DNA of 64,000 nt from Hanleya hanleyi (GCA_036873755.1 JAVTVY010018738.1:1-64000); one strand, 5' to 3'. Shown: positions 10,815 to 22,203, counted from the stretch's first letter. Notes: a model not told the origin generated them from the sequence alone. Numbers and translations are program-made.

Positions 10815-11738
10815 TCAACCGATGGGTTGTTCGGTCAGCTTGGTCACGAAAAACGTAACATTGGTGACCCTCTCCAATATCCACTTGGTGTTGGGGCGTT
10901 GTTGTTGGGCCCATTCCAAGGGATCCATGGTGTCCAGTTTCTCCAGCATCGTCTCTAGTGACACCCTATCCGTGATGGTAAACGGTTGGTCAAATACCCG
11001 GATGTTACTGCTCGGGTAAAAGTATCGAACTTGGTCTGTCTCCTTATGCTGCAGCACGTAACCAAACGCCAGATTTAATTTGAAGGACGTAGCTTGGTCA
11101 TTGAAGACGGCTTCCATGTAGCTGCGTAGACGGGCGAGATCGGTCAGTCGGAAATTGTAGATGCCTTGAATAGGGCGATGACGGTGGAAACAGTGCCGTA
11201 TCATGGGCCAATGGCGCCGATAGATGTCACTCACTGGATGGGCGTCCTGTAAGAGATCGCTAGGAACAGTTATGGGCTCGTCCAGAAAATGTTCGATGTC
11301 GTCAGGCGTATGACACGAAACCGTAACGCTGGGGTCCGGCTGGATATCCAGGCCCTCCTGGACTGTGGGTATAGGCGGACTCTTCATCGTCGCATCACCA
11401 GTGGCGTTCATCTCCCCGGGTTCATCTTCACTTGGTCTGACCTTCCGCGGCTCCTCTTTAGTGGAAAGTTGTCGCCCAAACCGTAGAGACGGGGCATGAA
11501 TCAAACGTTGGTGCTGTCTTAACCGACTGGGTCGTTTGAAGAGTCGACCACAATCGTTACATTGTACCGTCGCACCCGCGTGGAGTGCCCTCTCATGGCG
11601 CAGTAAATTATCCTCCCGATTGAATGACCGTGAGCAGATTATACAATTATACCGTGCATCGTTGTGGGCGGAGGCCTCATGGCGGCGCAAGTCGTGCAGA
11701 CGAATAAACTGCTTCTGGCAAGTTGTGCAAGTGAACAT
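10815..11738 (-). CDS. C2H2 zinc-finger protein fused to Polinton PolB N-terminal-like domain
   Basis: A 307-residue protein. Three C2H2 fingers come first (C4-C7-H20-H25, then a second with its first Cys at about 32 and a third at about 60). A charged linker follows (about 82-165). Last is a ~130-residue domain starting at DIYRRHWPMIRHCFHRH and ending near WAQQQRPNTKW and VTNVTFF. That last domain is also found at 58832-59449 directly upstream of Polinton DNA polymerase fragments, so it belongs to the N-terminal region of that polymerase. No exonuclease or polymerase motif follows here. The ATG at 11738 is chosen because it lies 47 bases after a TATA box and matches the paralogue in element A; the frame upstream of it has only a GTG. 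DNA binding is expected from the fingers. The role is unknown, with replication initiation or regulation of the element as inferences. Confidence 0.8.
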   Translation of the reverse strand: MFTCTTCQKQFIRLHDLRRHEASAHNDARYNCIICSRSFNREDNLLRHERALHAGATVQCNDCGRLFKRPSRLRQHQRLIHAPSLRFGRQLSTKEEPRKVRPSEDEPGEMNATGDATMKSPPIPTVQEGLDIQPDPSVTVSCHTPDDIEHFLDEPITVPSDLLQDAHPVSDIYRRHWPMIRHCFHRHRPIQGIYNFRLTDLARLRSYMEAVFNDQATSFKLNLAFGYVLQHKETDQVRYFYPSSNIRVFDQPFTITDRVSLETMLEKLDTMDPLEWAQQQRPNTKWILERVTNVTFFVTKLTEQPIG

Positions 11739-13268
11739 CTTGGTGGCTGACACAGTGTCTGATGAAACGGCCAGGCCGCCTCCCTTTTATAGCACGCTAG
11801 CTGGTCATCTATTTTTAGCACACTCAGCTGGTGATCTATTGCTCCGAGTTCCAAGAGCTCCGGAGCTCCGAGTTCCAAGAGCTCCGAGTTCCAAGAGCTC
11901 CGGCCGCTGAGGCGTCTCCAACGCCCGTCTTAACGCATGGACGCATTAACGAATGTGAGTGAGTGGGATCCGTCTGGACTAATGGTTCCTCCGTATAGCA
12001 TAACGCCTTGACGCCATGATACAGACCTATGAGAGAACAACTACAACAAAGATGAGAGAACAACAACAACATCAAGCTTTTTCACCGGAGCTCCGGAGCT
12101 CCGGAGCTCTTGGAACTCGGAGATCGGAGCTCCGGAGCCCTTGGAACTCGGAGCTCGGAGCTCCGGAGCGCTTGGAACTCGGAGAGGCTTTCCCAACGTC
12201 TTTGAGGCGTCCCCAACGCCCGTCTTAACGCATGGACGCACTAACGACGGTGAGTGTGAGAGTGAGTGAGTCTTCCGATTCCGGTCACGTGACAGTAAAC
12301 ATGGAAAAACCCGGATGTAAGATGAGGACCCGGATGTAAAACTACAGTACCCAGGGAAGTGACCTTTGACCCTGCGCTACTCGGAAGTGACGTCATCGTA
12401 CGCAGGCACACAAACACACATACCTGGTGCACCCACACCCTAGTGTACCCTATGCCCTACGGGCTATAGGGTACAGGGTGCACCGCGTATGTGTGTGTGT
12501 GTGTGTGTCTGCGTACGATGACGTCACTTCCGAGTAGCGCAGGGTCAAAGGTCACTTCCCTGGGTACTGTAGTTTTACATCCGGGTCCTCATCTTACATC
12601 CGGGGTTTTCCATGTTTACTGTCACGTGACCGGAACCGGAAGACTCACTCACTCTCACACTCACCGTCGTTAGTGCGTCCATGCGTTAAGACGGGCGTTC
12701 GGGACGCCACAAAGATGTTGGGAAAGCCTCTCCGAGTTCCAAGAGCTCCGGAGCTCCGAGCTCCAAGAGCTCCGGAGCTCCGAGCTCCGAGTTCCAAGGG
12801 CTCCGGAGCTCCGGTGAAAAAGCTTGATGTTGTTGTTGTTCTCTCATCTTTGTTGTAGTTGTTCTCTCATATGTCTGTATCATGGCGTCAAGGCGTTATG
12901 CTATACGGAGGAACCATTAGTCCAGACGGATCCCACTCACTCACATTCGTGAATGCGTCCATGCGTTAAGACGGGCGTTGGGGACGCCTCAGCGGCCGGA
13001 GCTCTTGGAACTCGGAGCTCCGGAGCTCTTGGAACTCAGAGCTCCGGAGCTCTTGGAACTCGGAGCTCCGGAGCTCTTGGAGCTCCGAATAGATCACCAG
13101 CTGTGTGTGCTAAAAATAGATGACCAGCTAGCGTGCTATAAAAGGGAGGCGGCCTGGCCGTTTCATCAGACACTGTGTCAGCCACCAAGATGTTCACTTG
13201 CACAACTTGCCAGAATCAGTTTATTCGTCTGCACGACTTGCGCCGCCATGAGGCCTCCACCCACAACG
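11660..13268. repeat. Large inverted repeat with GAGCTC arrays (centre of element E)
   Basis: Bases 11660-12455 and about 12466-13268 are imperfect inverted copies. Each arm carries the start of the zinc-finger gene, its TATA box, an array of GGAGCTCTTGGAACTCGGAG units (11840-12200 and 12720-13090), an AACAACAACA tract and an ACGCCCGTCTTAACGCATGG block. The centre (12440-12480) is CCCTATGCCCTACGGGCTATAGGG. Open frames across the GAGCTC arrays are repeat artefacts. Confidence 0.85.
11785..11791 (-). promoter_or_regulatory. TATA box of element E zinc-finger gene
   Basis: TATAAAA on the minus strand, 47 bases before the ATG at 11738. The mirror copy is at 13137-13143. Confidence 0.75.
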
Positions 13269-13306
13269 AGAAGCCTCTCGAATATGTATTACATCATCTG
13301 GCCTAG
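13190..13306 (+). pseudogene. Truncated second zinc-finger gene of element E, fused to LTR
   Basis: Starting 47 bases after a TATA box (13137-13143), the frame encodes MFTCTTCQNQFIRLHDLRRH and the rest of the first C2H2 finger. At 13268 it runs straight into retrotransposon LTR sequence and stops at 13304-13306, giving a chimera of 38 residues. It is the mirror partner of the gene at 10815-11738, cut after the first finger. Confidence 0.8.
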
Positions 13307-13397
13307 ATAAGATCGACTAGAAAGATCGACGTGATTAACCCACGTAAACAAGCTTGTGTCATATATTCTAGAAGCATCCTATGACAATACCATGACA
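13269..13397 (-). repeat. Truncated 3' LTR
   Basis: It matches the outer part of the LTR at 19291-19887 (AAGCCTCTCGAATATG to the end, GACAATACCATGACA). It starts TGTCA on the minus strand next to the polypurine tract and is cut at 13269, where element E sequence begins. Confidence 0.8.
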
Positions 13398-13433
13398 CTC
13401 CCCCTCTTAAAAAAAGAAAGTTTCAAACTTGGA

Positions 13434-13560
13434 ACTTTCTTGACAATTCAAAACATTACTGCAAAACAAAATCTGTATTACAACAGCAAAATTTAACTTT
13501 CTTGACAATTCAAAACATTATTGCAAAACAAAATCTGTATTACAACAGCAAAATGTTGAC
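13434..13560. repeat. Two tandem ~63-bp repeats
   Basis: TTTCTTGACAATTCAAAACA...AACAGCAAAAT occurs twice in a row (13434-13496 and 13497-13559) between the polypurine tract and the RNase H end. Confidence 0.85.
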
Positions 13561-13573
13561 AAACATATGTACA

Positions 13574-15099
13574 TTATATGCAAGACAAACAATCAGCAAT
13601 CAAATTGTCCTTGCCCTTAATATGTCTGATTTCAATATTGTATTCTTGTAACACCAAACTCCATCTCAACCATCTTTGATTTTTGTTTTTCATCTTACTT
13701 ATGAAAACAAGTGGATTGTGATCACTGAATACAGTAATTTTCAACGATGTAGAAGTAACATAAACACCAAAATGTTGTAAAGCCAATATCATTGCCAAAC
13801 TTTCTTTCTCAATTGTAGAATAATTTCTTTGATGTTTGTTAAATTTACGTGAAAAATAACATATTGGGTGATCTGCACCATCTATATCTTATTGTAACAA
13901 AACGGCACAAGCAGCAACATCACTAGCATCTGCAGACAGTTCAAAAGGTGAATCAAAATCTGGTGCTGAAAGAACTGGCGCGCTCTTGAGTATGGCTTTC
14001 AGGTTTTCAAAAGCTGATTCACATTCATCGGTCCAAACAAAAGTTACCCTCTTTCTTAAGAGTTGAGTTAAAGGTTTAGTAATATCTGACAAATTTTCTG
14101 CAGTAACCAACCATACCCAAGAAACGCATCAGTTGTCTCTTACATGTTGATCTTGGAAATAGCGAGATAGCACTAACCTTAGCATCTACAGGTTTTACCT
14201 GACCCTGACCTACAACATGACCCAAGAATGTCACACGTGCATGTCCAAATTCACTTTTTCCAAGGTTGACTGTCAGCTTGGCGACACTCAGCCGATTGAA
14301 CAATGCGCGAATTCTCTGTAAATGATCTTCCCATGTATCGCTGTAGACAGTGACGTCATAAATATAAGTCTCACATCCTTCCAAACCAGAAGTAACACGG
14401 TTGATGAGACGCTGGAACGTGGCTGGAGAATTTTTCATTCCAAATGGCATAACTTTGTACTGGAACAGATCCTGCGGAGTGACGAATGCTGATATCTCCT
14501 TCGCACGATGTCAGTGGAACTTGCCAAAATCCTTTCAGAAGATCAAACTTTGACACGAACTTGGCACTTCCCACTTTATCAATGCAATCGTCAATGCGTG
14601 GAATAGGGAATTTGTCTGTTTTGGTCAATGTGTTCACCTTTCTGTAGTCAGTACACATCCTGTAACTGCCATCTGGCTTTGGAACGAGGATACAAGGTGA
14701 ACTCCAGTTACTATTACTTGGTTCAATGAAGTCATTGTCCAATAAATAATGAATCTCTTTTTTCAGGTAGTTTTGTTTACTGGGATTCAAACGATATGGG
14801 TGCTGCTTTACTGGATTAGAATCTCCGACATTGACGTCATGTGAAATTGTATCAGTCCGAGTAGGAATGTCGAGAAACAAATGTTCATATTGACTGAGCA
14901 GAGTTCGAAGTTTTTCCTGATGCGCTGGTTCAGGATGACACAACTTGGAATCCAAATTAAGTAGAATGTCAGAGTTCTGTAATTTCGCCGCTGTCAAGGG
15001 CTCTTCACAAGTTTCATTATTATCAGGGTCAGAACTAACTAAACTTCCAGGCTGTACAGTACTGTTAGTGCTATCCCTGTCTGTGTATAACTTTAACAT
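13574..15099 (-). pseudogene. Gmr1-like reverse transcriptase and RNase H
   Basis: The N-terminal part (14371-15099) shows CTDYRKVNTLTK and KFDLLKGFWQVPL, including the first catalytic Asp of the RT palm. After a frame change, 14076-14450 gives MPFGMKNSPATFQR, YIYDVTVYSD and VTFLGHVVGQG. The second catalytic box reads YIYD instead of the Y-x-D-D of the family, so one essential Asp is Tyr. RNase H follows in two more frames: ELSADASDVA (13889-14110), then VFSDHNPLVFI and IKGKDNLIADCLS (13574-13798). It begins directly after the integrase end, where one frame change separates the two. The gene is inactive by several independent lesions. Confidence 0.85.
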
Positions 15100-15101
15100 A
15101 T

Positions 15102-16310
15102 TTACATGACATAACTGTTTGTTTTACGCTTGTCAGGAGTCTGAATTACATAATTAAGGTCACTTAATCTCTTTTCAACGACATAAGGACCATAATATCT
15201 AGCCTTAAGTGGATTACCAGAAATAGGCAGAAAAGCCAGTACCTTCTCACCAGGTTTGAAACTTCGTTTAAGGGCATGCTTATCAAAGGTTATTTTCATA
15301 CATTTTTGTGCGGACTTTAAATTTGACATGGCCAAATCACGTGCTTTAGTCAACCTGGTGCGAAAGTCCGACACATATTGTAAGAGACTATATGAGTCAA
15401 GATCACGGTCTGGTAACTTTTCCTTTAGCAGTTTAAGTGGTCCTCTAACTGTGTGACCAAACACTAATTCAAATGGACTGAAGCCTAAAGACTCTTGAAC
15501 AGACACTTTAACAGCAAACAATAACAAATGTATGCCTTCATCCCAGTCTTTCTCAGTGTCAAAACAATAAGTTCTAATCATGTTCTTTAATGTCTGGTGA
15601 AATCTTTCTAATGCGCCTTGACTTTCTGGGTGGTATGCAGATGATTTGTACTGCTTTATTCCCAATTCAGGCATGACTTGTTGAAAGATTCCTGACATGA
15701 AATTAGATCCCTGATCAGACTGAACAGACAGGGGTAGGCCGACAAGTGTGAAAAATTTAACTAAGACCGTAACAATAGTTTTTGCCTTAATATTCCGTAA
15801 AGGAATGGCCTCAGGCAACCTGGTTGAAGCACACATGATTGTTAACATGTATTGATTGCCTGACTTTGTTTTCGGTAATGGACCAACACAATCGATAATC
15901 ACCCTACTAAAGGTTTCCCCAAATGCAGGGATTGGTTATAGAGGAGCCTTTGGTATGGTTTGGTTTGGCTTTTTTACCATTTGACATGTGTGGCATGACC
16001 TACAAAATTCCGCAATATCTTTCTTTCAATTTGGCCAATAGAAATGATTTGGAATTTTGTAATACGTTTTGTTAACACCTAAATGCCCTGAAAGAGGTGT
16101 TTCATGGGCTAGTCTGAGAATATCTGAACGATATAAATTTGGTATCACAATCTGATACTTAACTGCCCACTCATCATCAGGTGACACATCTGGCGGTCGC
16201 CATTTGCGCATAAGAACACCATCCTTACAAAAGTAACACACAGGCTCTTGAGTTACATCACACTCAACATTCCAATTTGCTATCATAATGTGGCTTATCA
16301 GTCTCATCAT
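15102..16310 (-). pseudogene. Gmr1-like integrase
   Basis: The 16026-16310 frame holds the zinc-binding end (HETPLSGHLGVNKTYYK). The 15102-15902 frame holds the catalytic core with the Asp in MIIDCVGPLPKT, the Asp in QSDQGSNF and the Glu in GALERFHQTLK, so the DDE triad is complete. The C-terminal region has FKPGEKVLAFLP and YYGPYVVEK, the usual gypsy integrase tail. A gap of about 120 bases with stops separates the two frames. The unusual point is that this gene precedes the reverse transcriptase. The downstream frame CHVNMLKLYTD continues into the RT polyprotein after one frame change. Confidence 0.85.
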
Positions 16311-16390
16311 TCAAACATATGAAAGTGTCAGCCAAACAAACGTCATTGATGACGTCATCTTCAAGAGACTTTTCAGACTCCTCAGCCAAT

Positions 16391-16898
16391 TTACTCATGG
16401 CTCTGATGAGTAACTGAACAAGCAGGATGCAAACTTTGAATTTCGTCTTCAACTGGATCATGGATCTGATTCAAACAAGGCTTGTCAGTTACAATCGAGT
16501 TAACCTCGACCTTATCTCCCGCAAGATCATTTCCAAGAAGTAATTGAACACCATCAAATGGTAAAGTACCTTTAATACCCACCGTAACAGGTCCAGAAAT
16601 CAAGTCGGAAGACAGATGAACGTTATGGAGCGGAACGGGTGTGTAATTTACAGAATCTGCCCCTTTAATCAGGACATGCAGATGAAGAATCAGAAAACGG
16701 CAAAATATCTGCCAACAAAAGAGACTGGGACGTACCCGTGTCTCGCAAAATCTTCACAGGAATAGCGTTAGAAAAATCACTTGAAAGTGACACAAAACTA
16801 TTGTGGATAAATGGTTCAAAAATCTTCATAACAGGATTTGAAAAACTGTCAACCGTATCCTTGATAGAACTAATAGAAACAGTGTCCTTGGTGGCCAT
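16391..16898 (-). pseudogene. Gmr1-like aspartic protease region
   Basis: The translation of 16665-16898 includes IPVKILRDTGTSQSLLL, with the D-T/S-G box of retropepsins (a Ser would be usual after DTG-). The 16391-16603 frame adds VGIKGTLPFDGVQLLLGNDL, the 'hhLGNDL' end block of the protease. A frame change lies between. It sits between gag and integrase, as expected. Confidence 0.7.
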
Positions 16899-17023
16899 CT
16901 TAACGTCATATACATTATGAACGTCACTAACCTGCTTGGGTATAGATCTTGAAGTGAGGAAACCACTGGGCTATTGAAAGGCTTGATCTTGTTGTTTTCC
17001 TTTCAATTTAAAACAATGAGCCA

Positions 17024-18000
17024 TTAAATGGCCGTCTCTCTTACGATAGCTGCAAACGGGAGACTTATTTTGAGTGTTAAAAGTGGGTGACTGAGACTTT
17101 GTGTTTGACCTTTGACCTTTGTAACTGGGGTTAAAGTTTTAGGCCCTGAGAAAGAACTGGATTTGTTACTTGAGAGATTAGACTGGAGACTGGAATGAAC
17201 TTGGCTTAACAGCATTGACAAATGATAATTTGTGTGTCATTCATCAGCAAATCGTGCTGCTTGGTCTAAAGTGTTGGCATTCTTTTCATAAAGAAATGTT
17301 CTAATATCATCATGGATACACCTTTTAAATTCCGCTACCAGCATAAGTTGTCTAAGGTTTTCAAAGTTGTTGTCAATTTTAACCGAAGCACACCACCTAT
17401 CAAATCACTGTTCTTTTGAACGAACAAATTCTACATGAGTCTGAGAGTTTTCTGTTTCACAACTACGAAACTTTTGTCTATAGGCTTCAGGAACTAATTC
17501 ATAACCTTTAAGGATTAAATCCTTCAATATACCATAATTTGGTGCTTGCTCTACCGTCAATTTAGTGTAAATGTCCCTTGCCTTACCGATCAAAACACTT
17601 TGAAGAAGTAAACTCCAATTTTCTTTTGGCCAGTTTAAATTTTCAGCAATTTTCTCAAAATGCAGGAAATATTTATCAACTTCTTTTTCCTGAAATGGTG
17701 GGACGAGACGTATTTGACGAGCCGCATCAAATTTTGATTGTGATTGTACAGGTGCATGTGTACGAGGACTTGTTCGCGACTGTAATTCCAAATGCTTCAT
17801 TTCTAACTGAAACTGTCATTCTTTCTCTTTCTCTCTTTCCTCTTTTGCTAACTTTTCTCTCTAACTGAAACTGTCTTTCTTCCCTTTCTCTCTCTAATTT
17901 TTCCTCTTTTTCTCATTCTAGCTAATACCAGCTAAATTTGCAATTCTAATTTCTTTGTTTCCAGATCATCAGCTGTTTCCTCAGTTAAATCAAAATCACT
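17024..18000 (-). pseudogene. Gmr1-like gag
   Basis: The main block (17405-17800) has FDAARQIRLVPPFQEKEVDK, YFLHFEKIAENLNWPKENW and YRQKFRSCETENSQTHVEFV, a SCAN-like capsid segment found in the gag of this retroelement group. Upstream, purine-rich sense sequence (17810-17930) encodes a Glu/Lys-rich coiled-coil-like N-terminus. Downstream, 17024-17221 is a low-complexity Ser-rich part where a zinc knuckle would be expected; I see only remnants of it. Frame changes interrupt it several times. Confidence 0.65.
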
Positions 18001-18525
18001 TTCATCCCAAAGTTGTTTACTAACAAACTGTTTAATAGTGAGTTTCTCAAAGATGTTTTAACTTTAATTTGTAGGACTTTACACAGCGCGAACAAATCCT
18101 CTTTGCGTAATTCCTCCTGACTAGGCTCTAATTACAAGCGTCTAGTCCGTCATTCATAATCCAGCCGTCGTCCATTAGAGAATATCCGCGTCCATAATCC
18201 AAAGACCTATTCCATTTCCATATAACAGTATTAGCACCAAATTCAAAAAGACAAAAGTATACATAAACATAGGCTTGTTTCCTGCAAGAGAGAAGCGGTC
18301 ATCAATTTTCAATGATGCCGGCAAGACATCATGATGTTCCAAAATATCAAATCCGTATCGCTGATCAGTATTCTTAATCCATAATATTCGTTATAGAGTC
18401 GTCATCTAAAATGATGTACCTCAGTCACGCTTTGATTGTGACTGTTCATATGAGTACCATGAGGATCTTGAAGTACATGGGCTCATACGGCCCCTAGCCC
18501 CGGGTTAAGCGGAATTAGACACATG
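18001..18525. other. No clear gene
   Basis: AT-rich sequence between the gag remnant and the reverse transcriptase fragment. It probably belongs to the 5' part of the LTR element or to the tail of the inserted RT element. Confidence 0.35.
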
Positions 18526-19164
18526 TTACGAAACGTAGCGCCATAGATCTTGCACGCTACGTTCGTATTTTGCTATCAGCATGCGATATGTATCGCCAAA
18601 TTTGAGAAACTTTGAGTGGAGGCGCTTGATGGAATAGCCCTGTTTTATAAGTTTCTGCAACAATGTTTTGTGACGTTGATTAAAATCATCACATTTAACA
18701 CAGGATCTAGCAAATGCTACTAAGCGAGATATGTATACGCCATATGCAGGTCCCACTGGAATATTACTATCCAGAAAGGGATAGTTTACGATGTCGAAAT
18801 TGTAATCATCTCTTTTGTCATAAAGTCGACGAGAGAGAATGCCCGCTTCATTTTTGTAGAGATATAGATCTAAATATGATGTGCCTGTAGGGCTATCTGT
18901 AGTTTCCTTCAAATCCAGTGAAGGTGGATATATATCCTTCACTGCGTCATTTATATAGCGATTATCCACAGCGAGAAGATCGTCTATATAGCGTTTGGTG
19001 AATGAGAAGGAACGGGCTTTGAGTGGATCGGTTTTTGAAAGCGCCAGCATATAGTCATATTCATAAGAGAACAGATACAGGTCAGCCAACAGGGGTGCAC
19101 AATTAGTACCCATTGGAATACCTATATGCTGCTCTAAGGCAAACTGTGCTGGGTCAAATGACAT
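18526..19164 (-). CDS. Reverse transcriptase fragment, Penelope-like or related retroelement
   Basis: A 212-residue open frame with HIGIPMGTNCAPLLADLYLF, then FTKRYIDDLLAVDN (catalytic Y-x-D-D box), GTSYLDLYLYKNEAG, RLYDKRDDYNFDIVNYPF and GPAYGVYISRLVAFARSC. These blocks define a reverse transcriptase family widespread in invertebrate genomes and usually grouped near Penelope-like or other non-LTR types; I am not sure of the exact clade. The palm 5' half and any endonuclease are missing, so it is a fragment even though the frame is open. It lies between the 5' LTR and gag of the Gmr1-like element in the same orientation, so it either inserted there or was captured. Confidence 0.65.
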   Translation of the reverse strand: MSFDPAQFALEQHIGIPMGTNCAPLLADLYLFSYEYDYMLALSKTDPLKARSFSFTKRYIDDLLAVDNRYINDAVKDIYPPSLDLKETTDSPTGTSYLDLYLYKNEAGILSRRLYDKRDDYNFDIVNYPFLDSNIPVGPAYGVYISRLVAFARSCVKCDDFNQRHKTLLQKLIKQGYSIKRLHSKFLKFGDTYRMLIAKYERSVQDLWRYVS

Positions 19165-19290
19165 GCTGATAATATACTACTCCCTGACTTAACAAATTTA
19201 GACAATGTATCAATTTAGAACTATGTTGCAAAAACAGATCAGCTGGAAAGTTGTAATGTAAACAATGCTCGCGGGCAGGCCCCCAATTTC

Positions 19291-19887
19291 TGTTACGTCA
19301 TAAACGATAATAGAAAAAACGCAACAGAAAACTTTTGTGAAGTCAAGGATTAACAATCAAATATTTATTTACAATAGCAGAATCATACACAAATCAAGTA
19401 AGGCTAATACAGCAAATAAATGTCAAATATAGTCTTACTGTTCAATGCTATACCGGTGTATATTTCACAGTCCGTTTTGACGTGCAAATCTCTATACAGT
19501 CCGTGCCGCACAAATCGCTGTTCTGTATTTTGATAGTCCAACACCGCTCGGCTGTTGTCAAGTTTCCAACAGTTCAATCACGTAGATAACACAGCGCCAA
19601 GAGTAAATTCACAGGAATATGGAATCCAGCAGTCCGTAATTTCAGACTAATGTAAGACAGTATAATGCACCCACAGAAAAGCCGTTTGAGTTCCCTCCTC
19701 GATCACTGAACGTTAGGCTATTTATACTCTACGGGGCATTCGAGATCATTCCACAAATCAAGAAGCCTCTCGAATATGGATTACATCATCTGGCCTAGAT
19801 AATCTTCTAGAAAGATCGACGTGATTAACCTACGTAAACAAGCTTGCGTCATATATTTTAGGAGCATCCTATGGCAATACCTTGACA
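19291..19887 (-). repeat. 5' LTR of the Gmr1-like element
   Basis: About 597 bp, beginning TGTCAAGG and ending ACGTAACA on the minus strand (TG...CA). The outer part matches the truncated copy at 13269-13397. A primer-binding-type sequence TGGGGGCCTGCCCGCG follows inside (19268-19285). Confidence 0.8.
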
Positions 19888-22190
19888 CTTACAGACTATG
19901 AATTCGATTCAGAATATGAGACAAGACTGTATTTTTGAGGTAAATATGACACTACGTTACGACGAATGTTCTGATTTATATTCAGTGAAACAATATTACT
20001 TTGTAAATTGTTCACGACGTATTTCTGCTGCATGCTAAATTGTATAGCCTGCTCTGTCTCGTAACACTGTATTGCGTAATATGGAAGGTTACTCAGTTGA
20101 TTTAATATCGGAGAATGTAGCATAACACAAGACGAGACTCGTGTCGGTGTATAATTTCACCGTTTGTGGGATCATATCTGTCAACTGAAGTTGTAAATAA
20201 CGCATAGCACTATAAAGTTTAGTTTACTATAATGTTTACTGATTGAATTTATGTCAGATTGTCAGATGCATTGTATTTGTAATATAACCGGAAGCCTTTG
20301 TATACCGATGACGTAATTAAATGTAATCGTTTACAGCGTTTGATGCATACGTTGGAATTGATAAACATAACAAGGGACACAACTCTTTATGTCAAATCGT
20401 TTATTGGAAATGCGCTGACTGTAAATGGACTAATTTGAGCATACAGGATATCTTCTTTAAGGATAGCTATCCCCTTAGAGGCAGTTTTTGCACCTCCGTG
20501 ACAATTTGTCTTCTGTACCAATAAATATACAAGATAACCATAATAAACTATATATTTTATGAAAGCGTATATCGTAGGGATTCCACATATATGATTTGTA
20601 TTACCGACACTGCTATTGTGGAGCAATTATTCCAAGTTAAATTAATTCAAACGAAAACAATAGCGTCTATTTTTGCAATTTAATTGTCATGAAAACTGTT
20701 GGTTTTGTTTCAACTTTGATGGTATACCTTGATAGGAGACAACTTGAACGAGTAAACCGTATCTCATTTATTTAAAATTTTTGCCTGGTTTTCTTTTTAC
20801 AGCAATTTTACTAAAATAAATTGAAAAAAACGTACTATTTTACGATCATTTGTCTTTAAAGTTGAATAATTAAAAAACAAAGCCAAACTTACAAAAAGTG
20901 AGATAAAGTTTACTAGATCACCTTATAAGTAATAAGCATGCCACATTTCAAAAGCGTAGCATGGATACTTTTCGAGAAATAAACGTTTAAATCTCGGATT
21001 TTGTAAAAAAAATGAAAGGCTAGAAATCGGGCAAAATGTGTCCAGCTGAACATCTGAAGAATTAATCCTAATTTTTTGGTTGAATTATATTGTCAAATAC
21101 ATTTTTTTATCTGTCTTGTAGGACCTACTCGAATTCCTATTTATTTTTGATAACTATTACATCAAGTTAAGTTTATTCATCAATGTGCTTTAAAATCCAA
21201 TTTAAACTTTAAAAACTTGTTCAGGTGAGGAATATTAACACCTTTGCTAATTACTTCACGCATGGCGGGTGTCTGAGTGTCAATTAACAATACAATAGGC
21301 ACTCAGACAGCTTTAAATGACTTACAATAGACAGTAGCGTGAACGGTTAATCTCTTCCCAGCTGGATATCGGACCACATAAAAGGCAATGTATTTAATTT
21401 TTTCAGTGCCTCAGAAACAAACTTTTATCCTAATATTGAAGCACTTCTAGTTAGGATTTTGATATCATTTTTTCACCAAATGTTAGACAAAATAGTGAAT
21501 ATTTGAATGAAGAAATAAAACAAAAATGACCAATTTTGACCCTCTAACGGGATAGCTATCCTTAACATGTTTAATAATTAATTTGGATTCGATTCTGATG
21601 AACTCAATTTATTTTACCAACAAATGTAATAACAATAATTGGAAACATACGGTAAACAGTTGATTGCCATAGAGTTTAATTAATTTGATTATCAGGAGTT
21701 GGTGGCGATGGACACCCACAAGATCACTGTTCTGTAGTGTTGATAGGGAACGTGTACTCCACTATCGGGGGTGAGGCATCATATGAATGTTTGACAGATG
21801 TAACTGAATTTTATATCTAATTCATGGCGTTCCATAATTAATTGTTCAACTGATTTAATGATTTCTAATTTGATATATTATAACTGTTATTGCATTCCAT
21901 GTAATTGATTATTTGTGTTAGATTATATTGTCGCTCATTAAATCTGATATTGTCGCGCAGTAATTCTAATTAATATCAATTCATTTATTGTCGCGTATTC
22001 GGTCTAAGTACCGTTACTGTATTTTATTATCTTTTCACGTGTTTCACGTTAACAAGAATGAAAAGAAGCCAACCTATTCTCGCCACATATTGGCAATACG
22101 GCGTTATTCCTAGAGAAAAACACTTGTATGGAAGACTAGACGTAACACTTCATTATTAGTATAAATTTACATTTTGAAATGTTGCTAATA
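19888..22190. other. No recognisable gene
   Basis: AT-rich sequence. A short inverted pair (TGTCTGAGTG / CACTCAGACA, about 21248-21307) is the only structure noticed. If the gypsy fragments at 6.6-7.7 kb and 22.2 kb belong to one element, its reverse transcriptase should have lain here, but I cannot find it. Confidence 0.4.
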
Positions 22191-22203
22191 TAGGCTACTT
22201 CTT

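Larger units (their letters stand above)
7714..13268. mobile_element. Element E: palindromic Polinton derivative, right part lost
   Basis: The left end starts AGTAGTATAAGTGG with TGACGTCA at 7771-7778, matching the ends of elements A, B and C. The order inward is subterminal repeat array, TGTATTATACC repeats, 3' hairpin, zinc-finger gene on the minus strand, then a palindrome centre near 12460 and an inverted copy that restarts the zinc-finger gene on the plus strand. The copy stops at 13268 against a truncated LTR. The left-end layout is the same as in element A (23153-26600). The candidate target duplication is GTCAGT (7708-7713), with no partner found. No integrase, polymerase or capsid gene is present. 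Confidence 0.75.
13269..19887 (-). mobile_element. Gmr1-like (Ty3/gypsy-family) LTR retrotransposon, degenerate
   Basis: On the minus strand the order is 5' LTR (19887-19291), primer-site-like TGGGGGCCTGCC just inside it, gag, protease, integrase, reverse transcriptase, RNase H, a polypurine tract (AAGAGGGGGAG at 13398-13408) and a truncated 3' LTR (13397-13269). The reverse transcriptase and RNase H are of gypsy type, but the integrase lies upstream of them, the order known for the Gmr1 lineage. Several frame changes and stops make it inactive. The 3' LTR keeps only about 129 of 597 bp. A Penelope-type RT fragment sits between the 5' LTR and gag. Confidence 0.8.

Noticed and set aside
11836..13100. 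Frames rich in SSGAPELLELG
   Set aside because: They are translations of the GGAGCTCTTGGAACTC arrays in the palindrome of element E.
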